This document shows positions 36,324 through 47,379 of a DNA stretch of 64,000 nucleotides, in pieces. The stretch spans positions 2,790,001 through 2,854,000 of the forward strand of contig WOAB01000719.1 in assembly GCA_027886185.1 (NCBI GenBank), in the 5' to 3' direction. Within the stretch, counting starts at the first letter, position 1, and the number at the start of each line of letters is the position of its first letter. The notes beneath the pieces were generated by a model. The model did not search any database, was not told the DNA's origin, and saw nothing but the letters and a program-made list of their open reading frames with translations. The DNA is from Rheum nobile. Its lineage: Eukaryota > Streptophyta > Magnoliopsida > Caryophyllales > Polygonaceae. Both the position numbers and the translations under genes were made by a program.

Positions 36324-36993
36324 TGTTTTGGGGCGAAAAGACCAGACGATCTAAATCGCCTTAGACGGGGTAACTAGTCGATCGAATAGTAGAAATCAAA
36401 CCAATTCAAATAGATAATCAACCAATAGATAAGAAATGCAAGGAAACAATGTAATTTTATTAACGCGTTGATGATTGAAACAAGTCGGGTTACAACTTAT
36501 CCTTAGAGAGAAGTAGGTCGGAGCAGACTCGACCGGGGATGATGATGTTCGACCGATGGACGTGAAACGGCGTTCCGGCCCGAGTAAGTGGTGGCGATTC
36601 AGAGCTTATATGTGCGTGTGTTCAGAGTTGATTATGCATGAGAATGCGTTGTGTCCCTTTTTCCAGCTTGGGTTCCCCTCTTATCCCCTCCGAATCCAAA
36701 TATGGTAAGTGCCTTTTCTGACCGTTTTCTTACGATTTGGCCATATCTTGCCTTCAATGCCGTAGGTGATTGCTGGGATTCTATACTTGATTACTGTCAT
36801 TATTGTGTTATTTTGAATGTTGTGGCCGTTGCCTCAATCAGGCATGCTCGGTATGATCTTCGCGATCTGGTCGTGAAGCATTCGACCGCGGAGGTTATGA
36901 CGATTCTCTCGACTTTCTCTTATGTTCCGACTTGTCTTGGATCTGGGCCCATCTGGCTTGGTCTGTCCTCCTAGGAAAGTGTTGGGCCCAACA
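36324..36993 (-). repeat. 5' LTR of the Tat element
   Basis: 670 bp. On the minus strand it begins TGTTGGGCCCAACAC and ends CCCCAAAACA. No repeated palindrome cluster is present, unlike the Athila and chromovirus-like LTRs. It is inserted into the gag region of the chromovirus-like element to its right: homology between the two direct repeats of that element stops exactly at 36994. Confidence 0.75.
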
Positions 36994-37542
36994 AGCACCA
37001 CGACCCAAGGCGTCATACTCTCGTCCGAGCCATTTCTTGGGACGTCACCCACCCGATGATGACTACGACCAGGCTCCTGACAATCCTCTTCTCTATGTGG
37101 ATACTCGAGACCGGGCCAAGGTTGCAGAGCGCTTTGCTAGGCGCTTTTCATCAGGTGGCTGCAATAGCCACACGACCTATGGTAGTGATTACCATGATTT
37201 TGAAGGCGACGTCGAGGACTTGCAAGTTGCCTCCAATGAAAGGTCGTACCACTCTCCGATCGATGAGATCTTTGATTCATGATAATGATTGGCTTCCCCA
37301 GGCCCATCCTGGCCCTCGCGGTCAACGAGAGCACCGTGGACCTGGCCCGCGCGATGACCCTGACTAGACGCCAGAGGCGCACCGTGGTCCCCCTCAACAC
37401 CACCATGGCCCACCAGATGAGTATGATTAGGGCCTGGATGAGCGCCCTGCTCGTGAGCCTCGGCACCCCCGTCGCGGTCATGGGCCGCCCCGAGACCGCA
37501 ACTCATCCATGAATCGGTTCCTAGCTCGTCGTCACGAGATCA

Positions 37543-38504
37543 AGGTGAAGATTGAACACTTCGACGACGAGTATGATGCATCCAAGTTGCTTGAATGGAA
37601 ACAAGCTACCGAGGATGTCTTTGACCATTGCAACTATGCCGAGGAGGAAAGAGTCAAGGCGGCTACTTTACACTTCACCGACAACGCTCGTGCTTGGTGG
37701 TTCCGACTCAAGCAAGAGCGTACAAGGCGTTTCTTGCCCCACATTCGTACATGATCACAACTCATGTATGTCATGACCAAGAAGTACGTCCCCGAAGACT
37801 ATGCTGAGCAGATGCATCTTCAGATCACCCTCTTTGAACAGGGAAACCGCACATCCCTTGAGTACTTTGCTGAGCTCGAGGATTTGTGCCACAAGGCCGG
37901 TGTTCACCAATCGACCACAACCTTCATGTGTGGGTTGAATGTTGATATCCGGGACCAACTCCGGATTCTCAACATCAAGGATATCCACACATTGACCCAC
38001 ACAACCATGGAGATCCACAACCAGATCCAACGACGGAAGAAGGCCGCTTGGGCCTGCAATTCGGCTTTAAGGTTTGGCCCCACCACGGCTGTGACTCCCT
38101 CTGGGCCGCCCCGGTCTTCGGTCCCCACTCGCCCCAATTACCCGTCCAAGGCGCCCACCAATTTTGCACCTCCTACTCGCGGCCCCGCGCCAATCGGCCG
38201 TCCTGGAGCCACCGGCGAGGAACGTGCCCATGATCGGGTTTGCTTCAATTGCCAGGGCCGAGGACATGTGCCACGGGATTGTCCGAACAACAAAAAGGTA
38301 CTCTTTACGGTTCAATCTGGTTATGAGTCCTTTGATGATGAGTTTGAGGCCAACGAGGCCGAGCACCATGTTGACACCGCCTATGAGGCCGATGATGAGG
38401 AGTATTTTTGTGGCGCTATTGACAAGGCTAACGGCACCCCTTTGAGCCTTGTCACCCGCCATGTCATAACTGCCAAGGAGGGCCCCCTTTTGGACCCGCG
38501 ATAA
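37543..38504 (+). pseudogene. gag: Chromovirus-like gag capsid and zinc knuckle
   Basis: KIEHFDDEYDASKLLEWKQA, ARAWWFRLKQERTRR, then after a TGA at 37752 YVPEDYAEQMHLQITLFEQG and SLEYFAELEDLCHKAGV, the plant Ty3 gag core. A Pro-rich linker leads to a CCHC zinc knuckle, CFNCQGRGHVPRDCP, and a stretch beginning VQSGYESFDDE. The frame stops at TAA (38502) just after EGPLLDPR. The same VLxTxSGYESFDED phrase occurs in the element at 47380, so the two are related. Confidence 0.85.
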
Positions 38505-38920
38505 AATCTCTTTCATACTCATTGTTTGGTCCAAACATCATCGTTAAGCGTCATCATTGATGGTGGGAGTTGTTGCAACATCTCGAATGAGAAGGTGATC
38601 AAGCACCTCAATCTGGCCGGCTACCACTCTGCACCCACAGCCGTATAGCCTTTAGTGGATTCCTGAGGGAAAGGGCAATGCTATGGTTCACCGCCAATGC
38701 CTCATCGAGTTCTCCATTGGCTACTACCAAGACAAGGTGTTATGTGATATGAATCCTATGGATGCCACCCACCTCCTCTTGGGTTGTCCTTGGCAATTTG
38801 ACAAGAAGGCTCTCCATGATCGGTTTCTTAACACCTATGTGTTTATGCACAACTCGAAGAATGTGACTCTCCTTCTGATGTCCCCGAAGGAGATTTTACA
38901 AGACCAAGTGGATCCCACTG
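38505..38920 (+). pseudogene. Chromovirus-like protease fragment
   Basis: Continuation of the same polyprotein: SLSVIIDGGSCCNIS shows the protease active site in the plant form D-G-G-S. QCLIEFSIGYYQDKVLCDMN and LLGCPWQFDKKALHD (the LLGRPW-like end block) follow. Stops near 38648 and 38662 break it. The RT that should follow is replaced by gag N-terminal sequence. Confidence 0.75.
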
Positions 38921-39797
38921 CTGAACATGACAACGCACCCGTCGGCAACCAAGCGCAAGGGACAAACCGTCCCCGGTCTGAGGGCACCGCGAGCCTCCAT
39001 GCCCTCGTTGCCGAGTTACGTGTCGAAGTTTCCGCCCTCTGTGCCGCCCAAGAATCCAGACCCCCGATGGCCAAGGGTCGGACACCACAACTTTTTGTGG
39101 ACCCGGCCGTCGAGGCTCAAGCTAGAGAAGGAGCCGCCTTATTCCGAGGCAAAGATCCCATGGCTCCTTCGACCTCGCATCCACCGGCACCTCCCCGCCC
39201 TTTGAGATCTCAAGTCGATAGCCACCCGGGGCGTGTCAACCCTCATGATCACCACGACCCCAGGGCGTCCTACTCCCGTCCGAGCCATTTTTTGGGACGT
39301 GAGATGACTACGACCAGGCTCCAGAGGACCCTCTTCTCTATGTGGATACTCGGGACCGAGCAAAGGTTGCGGAGCGCTTTGCTAGGCGTTTTACATCAGG
39401 TGGCCGCAATAGCCACACGACCTATGGTAGTGATTACCATGATTTTGAAGGCGACGACGAGGACTTGCAAGTTGCCTCCAATGAAAGGCCGTACCACTCT
39501 CCAATCGGTGAGATCTTTGATAGTGATCATGATAATGATTGGCTTCCCCAGGCCCATCCCGGCCCTCGCGGTCAACGAGAGCACCGTGGACCTGGCCCGC
39601 GCGATGACCCTGACTAGACGCCAGAGGCGTGCCGTGGTCCCCCTCAACACCACCATGGCCCACCAAATGAGTATGATTGGGGCCTGGATGAGCGCCTCAC
39701 TCGTGAGCCTCGGTATCCCCGTCGCGGTCATAGGCCGCCCCGAGACCGCGACCCATCCATGAATTGGTTCTTAGCTCGTCGTCACGAGATCAAGGCT
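38921..39797 (+). pseudogene. Second, truncated gag N-terminus
   Basis: After the junction the frame reads TASLHALVAELRVEVSALCA, a heptad-like gag N-terminal segment, then HDHHDPRASYSRPSHFLGR. From there it repeats 36996-37542 with scattered differences. It ends where the sequence changes to non-element DNA (CTCTTCCTTCCGCG). Confidence 0.7.
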
Positions 39798-39989
39798 CTT
39801 CCTTCCGCGTAAATGCATATCTAATGTTAAATGTCTTGTGAGTGCAAGTAAAACCAACAATCTCCACCAAAGACATTTTATACCTATGGATAAATGTAAG
39901 AAAATAAAAGAATATAAGCAACTAAATGGATGATAGATATTACTACAATTAAATTGTATTAAAAATTAATACACAAAGCTATTACATAC

Positions 39990-40690
39990 TTATTTGTCTT
40001 GTATGTGTTGTCGATAACTACCACGTACGAGAATAGCTTCAACAGGTGCAACGAGTCCTGGTGAGCAAAAAATAGGATTTCCACCTCACCCATAGACAAC
40101 TTCCTTAGAGGATGCACTCATACCTATTTTCTTGCAAACACTTTAGAGTCCATTAAGTAACCGTCATTTCCACACAATCCTCGTATTGAATCTTTTGCAG
40201 AAAGTTGGCAACTTGTTTTGTGAATGTTACATTTCTGGCGAAGAAGCTTCTCAACTCCGCAACAATAGTCATCGACGTCATGAACATATTGACCAACCTC
40301 CTAGCAAGGTGCTTCTCATCCGGGGTCATTCGACCCATGTATGCATGCCAAGGAAGCTAGTCGGAAGCCTATGATTGTGGTGTCCGTCTATCACACTCAA
40401 GATCCATCTAAGAGTACCTGACCCTTTCTTTTTTCTTCAACTGAATCCCATACAACTCAAAGAAGTACTCAAATGTGCATCCGGACTTCTTTGAGTTGGT
40501 TTCACGAACTACCTCAACAGTCTCCCCGAATCTTCTTCACTAACTTTCTTCATCCCCGATCTATATGCACCGAAGTGCTTGCACGTCAAACTAATCATTT
40601 TGGCATTTGAGTTACGAAGGACTAAAACCATCATAAAATCTTGTCTCTTCTTCTTATCCTAATCAACCAAGTCGTCTTGACTATCTCACT
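39990..40690 (-). pseudogene. MULE/FAR1-like transposase N-terminal remnant
   Basis: Broken minus-strand frames. Near 40690-40540 they read FMMVLVLRNSNAK and ISLTCKHFGAYRS, then a NSKKSGCTFEYF-like phrase, resembling the FAR1 DNA-binding domain. Near 40340-40153 they read MGRMTPDEKHLARRLVNMF, matching the conserved block after HNH in FAR1-type MULE proteins. Stops and shifts abound and the catalytic transposase domain is not seen. Confidence 0.5.
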
Positions 40691-40699
40691 TTATACTAT

Positions 40700-41720
40700 T
40701 ACGAGTCTTTCCCATATACATATTTACATGATCAATAATGTTACATTATATATAGATTATGATTTTGTGAAATTGTATAATAATTAAAATAATTTCTTCA
40801 TACACCTACAATATATTCATTTCAATTTGATGATGCCAAAGCTAAAATAGTATAACTAAAACAACATTAATAAATCAAGATATTAATCTGTAAATATATA
40901 TATCCTATTCTTTATACGATATTGCATAAACAAGTCCCTTAAAACTGTATGAACTTTATTAATTCATACCTAAATTATGAAGCTTCATTCATCCATAACT
41001 AAACTAAAGAATTATTGGCTCATACTTAATATAGGCCTCTATTTATATATAATAGTAAGCTTTTACGAACAATTATGTATTACTAACGTCGAAATTGCAT
41101 TCGTCGAAAATTAATACAATAACTAACTAAAATTCATATGTAAACTATGTAGTTTTATTAATTCATGACTAAACTAAATAATTACACATTTTATGGATAT
41201 AACTAAGACAAAACTTATACATTCAACAAAAAATAATTCAACACTAACCACAAAATTGCTACTCGGTTCGCAATCTTCATATTCTCTCTTTTCACTACTA
41301 TAGGACATCTTGAGAAGATTGTGTTCGGATATGGAGTTGAGAGGAGGAGTTCGGGTATTATTTAAAGGGTGAAATTTGACTATTGGAAAATATGACCGAT
41401 GGTGCGCTATGGATAGGCGCACAAGAACACAACAACTACATTCCAATAGACAAATTTGAGTTCAACGACTATTTTACCGTTGGTGCGCCTTAATAAGACG
41501 TACGCCTGTACCAGGCGCACCATATTATACATATACGCCTTTTTTGGGCGTACGCCAGGGGAAGGCGTATGGTCTATTTCTCTTATTTACAATTTTTTTT
41601 CCGATTTTGCCCATAAAAATCTAGTTTAGACGTACGCATGTTATAAGCACACCAAAATGCGTGTGAAAGTAAAAAGAAAAAATTGCCTATATAACTTCCA
41701 CGTATTACAATATACATTAA
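40700..41720. other. AT-rich DNA with GCGTACGCC palindromes
   Basis: No gene. 41395-41600 has repeated G+C-rich words (GGTGCGC, GGCGCACC, GGCGTACGCC) in both orientations, like subterminal repeats of a DNA transposon. A boundary could not be fixed. Confidence 0.35.
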
Positions 41721-42121
41721 AAACAGGGCTTGATCAAGTCATTAGAATGAGGCTTATGGTATAAAATGATAATGAACCTCCACTCTTGGATGGACTTCCA
41801 TCCAAGGGTGGAGATAAAAGCTTCATTTAGTTATGCACATTCCTTGCCAAAATTTTCATTTTGGCAAAATTTTCATTTTATGGGCCAAAATTTTCTATGC
41901 ATATTCCTTGCCAAAGTTATGCACATTTCAGCAGGATTTCATGCACTTTTGACCGACGTTAACCGGTCAACTTTTTTTTACGGGACAGTTTTTTTTGGGC
42001 GATTTTTTTTGTATCCGGGACAAATTTTTCTATGCACATTCACGCAATATTTCATGCACTTTTACCCATCCAAGATTTTTCCCTCCTAAAATGTTTCTCT
42101 TCGGGGCCCGGATTTTTCCCC

Positions 42122-42255
42122 GCACATTCAGTGCAAACATTATGCACATTCAAACCATTTTGCACGCACATTCAGTGCGTTACGTGTGAAGTGCATACGT
42201 CTATGCGTGTATGTGCATGGATAATGGCTTGTAAGTGCACATGATTTGTACTAGC
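42122..42255. repeat. Copy 1 of a ~130-bp duplicated unit flanking the solo LTR
   Basis: Rich in TGCACATTCA words. It aligns over its length with 43627-43760 (both contain GCAAACATTATGCACATTCA and TGTGTGAAGTGCATAC). The two copies lie on either side of the LTR at 42261, so the LTR landed at or near the junction of a tandem duplication. Confidence 0.7.
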
Positions 42256-42260
42256 ACATA

Positions 42261-43626
42261 TGATCAGCGCTACTTTGTAAGGTTTAACTAGGAGTTATTA
42301 CTGGAGTTTTAAGTACCATTTGGATGTGTTTAGAGCATAAGTGTGAAGAATGGAGTTGAGGAGTAGAAGTGTGATTTGGTGGCATTGAAGAGCTTAAATG
42401 AAGACTTATGAAGATGGAGGCGAAGCCACAAGAGAAGACCACGAGGCGAGAAGCAAAGGAGCAACAACGAGATTTCCGCGGGCGCGGAGAAGCTAGCCGC
42501 GATCGCGGAAATGCAAGACAGCGACGACTCCAGAAGATTTTCTGCGGGCGCGGAAGTCACCGCCGCGGTCGCGGATACTGTTCATACACGCAGGAGCGAG
42601 ATTTCGTCCGAAGATTTATTTTATTTTATTTCCTTTTATTTTATTTCGTTATTTCCTTTTAGATATTAATTCTTATCTTTAGAAATTAGGTTTTATTAAG
42701 TCTATATATTCTTTCGCTAGAACATTAGTTTAGTAAGTTGGGTTCTACTCCAAGTTGGGTTTTACCTTTCTTCCTCTTTTTCCTTTTCTTAGTTTAGTTC
42801 TTTGTTTTGTTTTTGACTAGACAATTGAAGCCTTGGTTTGAATTTGATATTGAGATTATTCCTTTCTTTATCCTTGAATGTTATGATTCTCTTATGCTTC
42901 ATCCCATTGAGTTTTATTGATTTCTCTGGCCTGATCACCTAGTTTTATTGGTATTATTCATACTGTAGGATTAGGGTTTTGAATTCTATTGGTTGATCTA
43001 GTTCATCAATTGTTGTGATTAGTATTATTAATATTGGTTTCCCTAGTGTGACAAACTAATTGAGATTGATATTATCTATAGTGCTAGTTCCCCTAATCTG
43101 GTAATCTTGTTGAGATTAATATTGTTCATCCCTAATTCAGAGTAGCAAACACGATTTACAGGAACGGATTGTGAATGTTTATTGTGAAGAGAATTGATTG
43201 CATGTCGAGTACTGCGGGTCGTAGTATTGCATGAGCCTATCTATTCCTGAACTTACTGTTGTTGTTAGATTAATCTTGATGGTTTCTTGATTGTTTAATA
43301 GTTAGGGTTATCAGGACTGGTAACTATTTCAGAACAGGAATTAGGACATTCGTGAGGATTGAGAACTAGGGATAATCAATGATTCATCAACCAAACTAAA
43401 GGTGAATATTTGTCTAGTCAAACTTTCTATGTTTTATTTATCGTTTTCTTAGTTAGACACAACCCCCCCCCCCCCCCCCCCCTTGTCTTTGTTATCAATT
43501 GGTGAATGATTTTGCAAACAGGATATATAACTTGATTCTCTGTGGAATTCGACCCTTACTTACCAGACTACATTAGTTAGGTTTTTAAGGATTATTTTGT
43601 TTAGGTGTCACGACAAACGTCTATCA
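42261..43626 (+). repeat. Solo LTR of the Athila-like element 1 family
   Basis: 1366 bp, TGATCAGCGCTAC to CGTCTATCA, homologous to 16152-17341 along its length. Flanked by a perfect 5-bp target duplication, ACATA (42256-42260 and 43627-43631), so it is a complete insertion reduced by LTR-LTR recombination. Four palindromes (TTCCGCGGGCGCGGA and variants) lie at 42473-42575, with a TATATATTC box about 125 bp downstream. An uninterrupted C run is present near 43460-43482. Confidence 0.9.
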
Positions 43627-43760
43627 ACATACAATGCAAACATTATGCACATTCAAGCCAATTTGTATGCACATTCAATGCATTATGTGTGAAGTGCATA
43701 CATATATGCGTGTATGTGCATGAGTAATGGCGTGTATGTGCACCTAATTTGTACTAGGAG
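43627..43760. repeat. Copy 2 of the ~130-bp duplicated unit
   Basis: See the copy at 42122-42255. Differences between the copies are scattered substitutions, so the duplication is older than a few generations. Confidence 0.7.
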
Positions 43761-44240
43761 TGCATATATTGGGTTTATGTTGAAAATGTGCATGAGATTT
43801 AGATCGTGTTTGGATGAATATTGAAGTGCATGTTTTTTTGCATGCATGTGCACATAAAGTAGTATACATGTACATATTTTTTTGTACTAGATGTGAAATT
43901 CATTTAGTTTTTTAACATGTATTGATCTTTTTTTCAAAAGTGTATGAAATTCTGATGGAATGTGCATAACTTTAGCAAGGAATATGTATAAAAAAATTTG
44001 GCACAAAAAATAAAAATTTCTCCCAAAAAAAAATTGGCCGATGACCGGAGTTGACCGCCTGAGTCCGACGTTGACCGACAAAAAAAGGTTTGATCAAGGT
44101 GCCCCTTTTAATGAAAGTGTGATCCAAGTCCTTGAATTTATCTAAATCCAAGAGTTAAAAACATTGTCATTTTACACCATATAAATCATTCTCATATTAT
44201 TTAATTATTAAATATGGATTTTACACCATATAAATCATTC

Positions 44241-45250
44241 TCATATTATTTAATTACTAAATAATAAATCCATATTTATTCTCTTTGATTTGATCCGAAA
44301 CAAAAAAACAACTGGCACAGCAAACATGCAACCCTCTCTTTGTGGCTGTTAGATGGCCATGTCTACTTAATAAAGGATGTTCAGAGTAGGGAGAAAACAA
44401 CACACGATTCCTCCGACAAAAGGTTAATTATAAATGTCTTTCGACAAAAATAAAAAAGATAATAATAACTTTGATGGATGGAACCTACACCAACTCGACT
44501 TTTCCCGTGTTCGATAAATTCTAAGATCTGCACCGTCTATCTGGGGGAGTGTATTTCTCTGTCGGCACCGTCGGATTCCGTTACATGTCCAACGCAGTGG
44601 ATCTTATCATATACCTTGTTCGTTGCTTGCAGTTTGTACTGATTTAAACAGAATTTGAATGTATATGCGTGTAACGGTCAAAAATAGAGATGTTGATTGT
44701 TGACATCTAAATACTACTACTGGCATTACTTAGGAGAAGTAAATTAATAGATTAAATGAAAAAGCCGACGCCGACGGTAGCCAAATCCAAACCTCAAATT
44801 CAAATTTTAACATTTGTAATATATCACTAGTGGCATAAAAATATCAAATATCCACTTACAAAGTATACTTTCATTCATTAATATTAAAACGTGACATTTG
44901 TGGATATGTTGTTTAAAGAAAGTAATTTGAGACACGACTAGATCTTTGTAAATCGACAGACTAACATTACCGGTATCAAAAGAAACTAGAGACATAAAAA
45001 AGGTAGTATAAACTAATGAAATAGGAATATTGTAACATAGTGTATATGGAGAGGCTAACAAAGAGGCCACATTCTCATATACACTACAAGAATATGTTAT
45101 ATATATTAATAATAAAATCAACAATTTTTGACGTTGGAGAAAAATTAGGAGTACATTTAATTAGTCCCAATTTAACTTTCCACATCCCAATATTATTTTG
45201 CCTTTCCAAACTCATTGTTTTCTTCATTCCAATGCAACCACGTACGCAAA
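44241..45250. other. Target DNA of the copia insertion, no gene recognised
   Basis: Mixed-composition DNA with no supported frame. The ORFs at 44807-45124 and 45040-45255 look like chance. Confidence 0.4.
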
Positions 45251-45965
45251 TGTAGGGATTTAGATGCATTAAACGGAGTTTTAAAAAATAGTTTTCTAAC
45301 ATCTAACTTAGGATCTCATACATAAACTTGATACAAACCACATATGAAAGAGTAACTTACCTTTTGATGCAAAACTTATTTTCGGAATCTCCTTAGAGAA
45401 TAGAGTCTCAATTGTGACTCCTCTACTTAGTCCATATAAGCACGGTACTAGATTGCCTTGCCTTCGTTTGCTAGAACGGGACAAAAGCTCCAAGCTTGTC
45501 TTGCACCAGGGTGTACGACTGACCCTAGATGTGTATTTGGGAGAGAGCGTTTCTCAACACATGAGATAATGAAATAATCCCTTGTTATAAGGAAAAATGA
45601 ATATTTATGGTTGATACAATATCTTATCTTTCCAAAATATATATTTCCTTATATCATCAAGTAAATAGATAAGTCTGTATTATTATTTGATGAATAATCC
45701 ACTCTCCAAATAATACATATGGCCGAAATTCCCTAGTCCCACTATAAGCCTCGGGTTGCTTTGATCTAGCCTAATTACTCTAATGTGTGTGACCTTATAG
45801 GACCCAAATATAATAGCAATGGGTCAAATCTAATATATCTCATAAGTCATAGTTGGCTTCTAGCAAAACACAAAGACTACCTAAAATATCTGAATTATTA
45901 ATCTCCATTATAATCCTATTCTATTATTAGTTATTGTCATCTTGATTAAAGGATATATTCCTTCA
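45251..45965 (-). repeat. 3' LTR of the copia element
   Basis: 715 bp. On the minus strand it starts TGAAGGAATATATCC and ends CATCTAAATCCCTACA. It matches the 5' LTR segment at 63734-63949, including CTTGATAC(A/G)AACCACATA. Confidence 0.85.
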
Positions 45966-45981
45966 ATCTCCCACTTGTCCT
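45966..45981 (-). other. Polypurine tract of the copia element
   Basis: Minus strand GGACAAGTGGGAGAT directly precedes the LTR start, the usual copia plus-strand primer. Confidence 0.8.
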
Positions 45982-46193
45982 TGAACAAGTGTGCAATATC
46001 AATTCATTTGTCACTTAGTATCAAATTTGATGATATGATGACATCTTATGTAATCCATACACTAGTAGAAAAAATCCTTATAGAGGCGGGCCTTTGGACA
46101 CTTATTGAGGCGAACACCATTCGCTTCAACTAAGGGGGCTGTAACAAGTAGAGACACTTTTTGAGGCGGGCATTTTACGCCTCTAAAAGGACC

Positions 46194-46352
46194 TTATTGA
46201 GGCGGGCCTCCGAAGCCCGCCTCAATAAGTAAACACTTGTTGAGGCGGGCCTCTATAGGCCCGCCTCAACAAGTCGCGCTGACTCGGCCGAGTTCTCGGC
46301 CGAGTCAGCGTCTATGTACTTATAAAGGCGGACATACAAGTCCGCCTCTATA
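46194..46352. repeat. Ladder of four subterminal hairpins in the CACTA left end
   Basis: Consecutive inverted repeats: CTTATTGAGGCGGGC with its complement (46194-46230); ACTTGTTGAGGCGGGCCT with its complement around CTAT (46234-46273); CGCTGACTCGGCCGAG around TT (46277-46310, perfect 16-bp arms); and AGGCGGAC/GTCCGCCT (about 46318-46352). The third contains the CTCGGCCGAG motif of the nested element's LTRs. Confidence 0.85.
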
Positions 46353-46655
46353 AGTCCCTTCTTTTGCGCTTCTTTTGGATGTTTTTTGGATTTATGATGC
46401 ACCATACAACCCCCAAAGTGGTCTAGCACAAAACATAAAGACACCAAAGTCCACTAGAATTTCTTAATGTAACAAGCGCTTGGCATTTCAATAGATGACA
46501 ACATAGAATTGTGATTTCAAAGCACATTATCAATACCAAGGAAGCCATAGTATAATTCAACTTCTTTACATATCATTACACTGCACTAAAAGCATGTCTA
46601 ACAAAGCTAGGAATTCATATGGCAGGAAGAATACATTGCAAAACTAGAAAATTAC

Positions 46656-46865
46656 CAGATGAGAGGTTGTTTTGTCATTTAAACTCTGATACAGACGACT
46701 TGCTTTGATTGTTGCAGTTGCCACGTTCTTCATGTCAGCGGCTCTCCTTCTTTGAGACTCCAAAACAGCTTCTTGGTTCTCAAATTTCACCAGCTTCATG
46801 AACATCAGTCCCAGCTCACCCATGGTTTGCCCCAGCTCTTGTTGTGTAGTAACAAGCCCCTCCGC
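46656..46865 (-). pseudogene. Captured sorting nexin 2 exon (BAR-domain part)
   Basis: 210 nt bounded by TAG at the acceptor side and GTAATT as donor, encoding 70 codons without a stop. Phrases GQTMGELGLMFMKLVKFENQ and RRRAADMKNVATATIKASR match the plant SNX2 C-terminal BAR region (family phrase ADMKNLATASVKASRFY). In its normal gene, SNX2 is a retromer-associated membrane-curving protein of endosomes. Here it lies inside a CACTA element and lacks most of the protein, so it is a captured fragment. Confidence 0.8.
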
Positions 46866-47273
46866 CTACAGAAAAAAGATGCTTACCATCATACTCAAAT
46901 TGTAGAGTTCATCTATTCCACCCAATCGATTCTCTCTGCTAGATGAAACAACACAATTCACAAGTTTTAGTAAGCAATATAATCATCTGAGTCAATACCG
47001 ACATTTGTCCTCAAACCCCGATTTTGCACTCATTCCTTAGGTTTAATTCATTCCCAATGTCTAAATTGATTCCTAAATTAACCAAGTTAGAAAGTCAGTT
47101 ACGTTACTAGTTCCATACCAATTCCAGAAATAACAGTAGAAAATAAGTTTCTAATTCCATACCAATTCCTGAATTGATCAAACAAAATACTCAAGCATCT
47201 GTCCGATTCCATACCAAAACCTAAATTATAAATCAAGCATTGCTAATTAAAGGGCAAACACTAATAATGAGAC

Positions 47274-47379
47274 TTGTTGAGTGAAACTGCTAAGCTGTAC
47301 TCCAATCTCTTCCAACCTCTTCTTCCTCTCAAGAAATTCCTTATCCTCCTCAATCACCGGCGGTTTTGATCCTCCCTAC
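47274..47379 (-). pseudogene. Captured SNX2 exon, 3' part (interrupted by a retrotransposon)
   Basis: Encodes GGSKPPVIEEDKEFLERKKR and on to SFTQQ, ending at a GTCTCA donor, in phase with the exon at 46865. The exon's other half is at 51133-51560. The two halves meet precisely when the chromovirus-like element and one CCTAC duplication are removed. The conserved Trp before GGSKPP is then TAG. Confidence 0.85.

Larger units (their letters stand above)
29221..36993 (-). mobile_element. Tat-lineage Ty3 element (minus strand), 3' end truncated
   Basis: Reading leftward from 36993: 5' LTR, PBS, gag, protease, RT, RNase H, a second (archaeal-type) RNase H, integrase, a spacer, and an ORF on the opposite strand. 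The double RNase H and the antisense ORF are hallmarks of Tat elements. The 3' LTR is missing; the element is cut at the Athila LTR end (29220). Frames carry several stops and shifts, so it is dead. Confidence 0.9.
36994..39797 (+). mobile_element. Rearranged gag-protease piece of a chromovirus-like Ty3 element
   Basis: Contains gag, zinc knuckle and the protease start, then an abrupt switch (about 38920) back into a gag N-terminus. As a result a ~545-bp gag segment occurs twice in direct orientation (36996-37542 and 39248-39797). The first copy is cut by the Tat LTR and the second stops inside GAGATCAAGG. There is no RT, RNase H, integrase or LTR. Confidence 0.8.
41735..44240. mobile_element. 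Inverted-repeat (foldback-like) element split by a solo LTR
   Basis: The left end (ATGGTATAAAATGATAATG at 41757) is the inverse of the right end (CATTGTCATTTTACACCAT at 44162). Deeper, ATTCCTTGCCAAAGTTATGC at 41904 mirrors GCATAACTTTAGCAAGGAAT at 43963. The right end carries a ~50-bp tandem duplication (44170 and 44219). No transposase is seen, so the element is non-autonomous. Exact ends and TSD are not established. Confidence 0.6.

Noticed and set aside
37137..39731. Antisense ORFs at 37137-37506 and 39391-39731
   Set aside because: They mirror the duplicated G+C-rich gag segment and have no family pattern.
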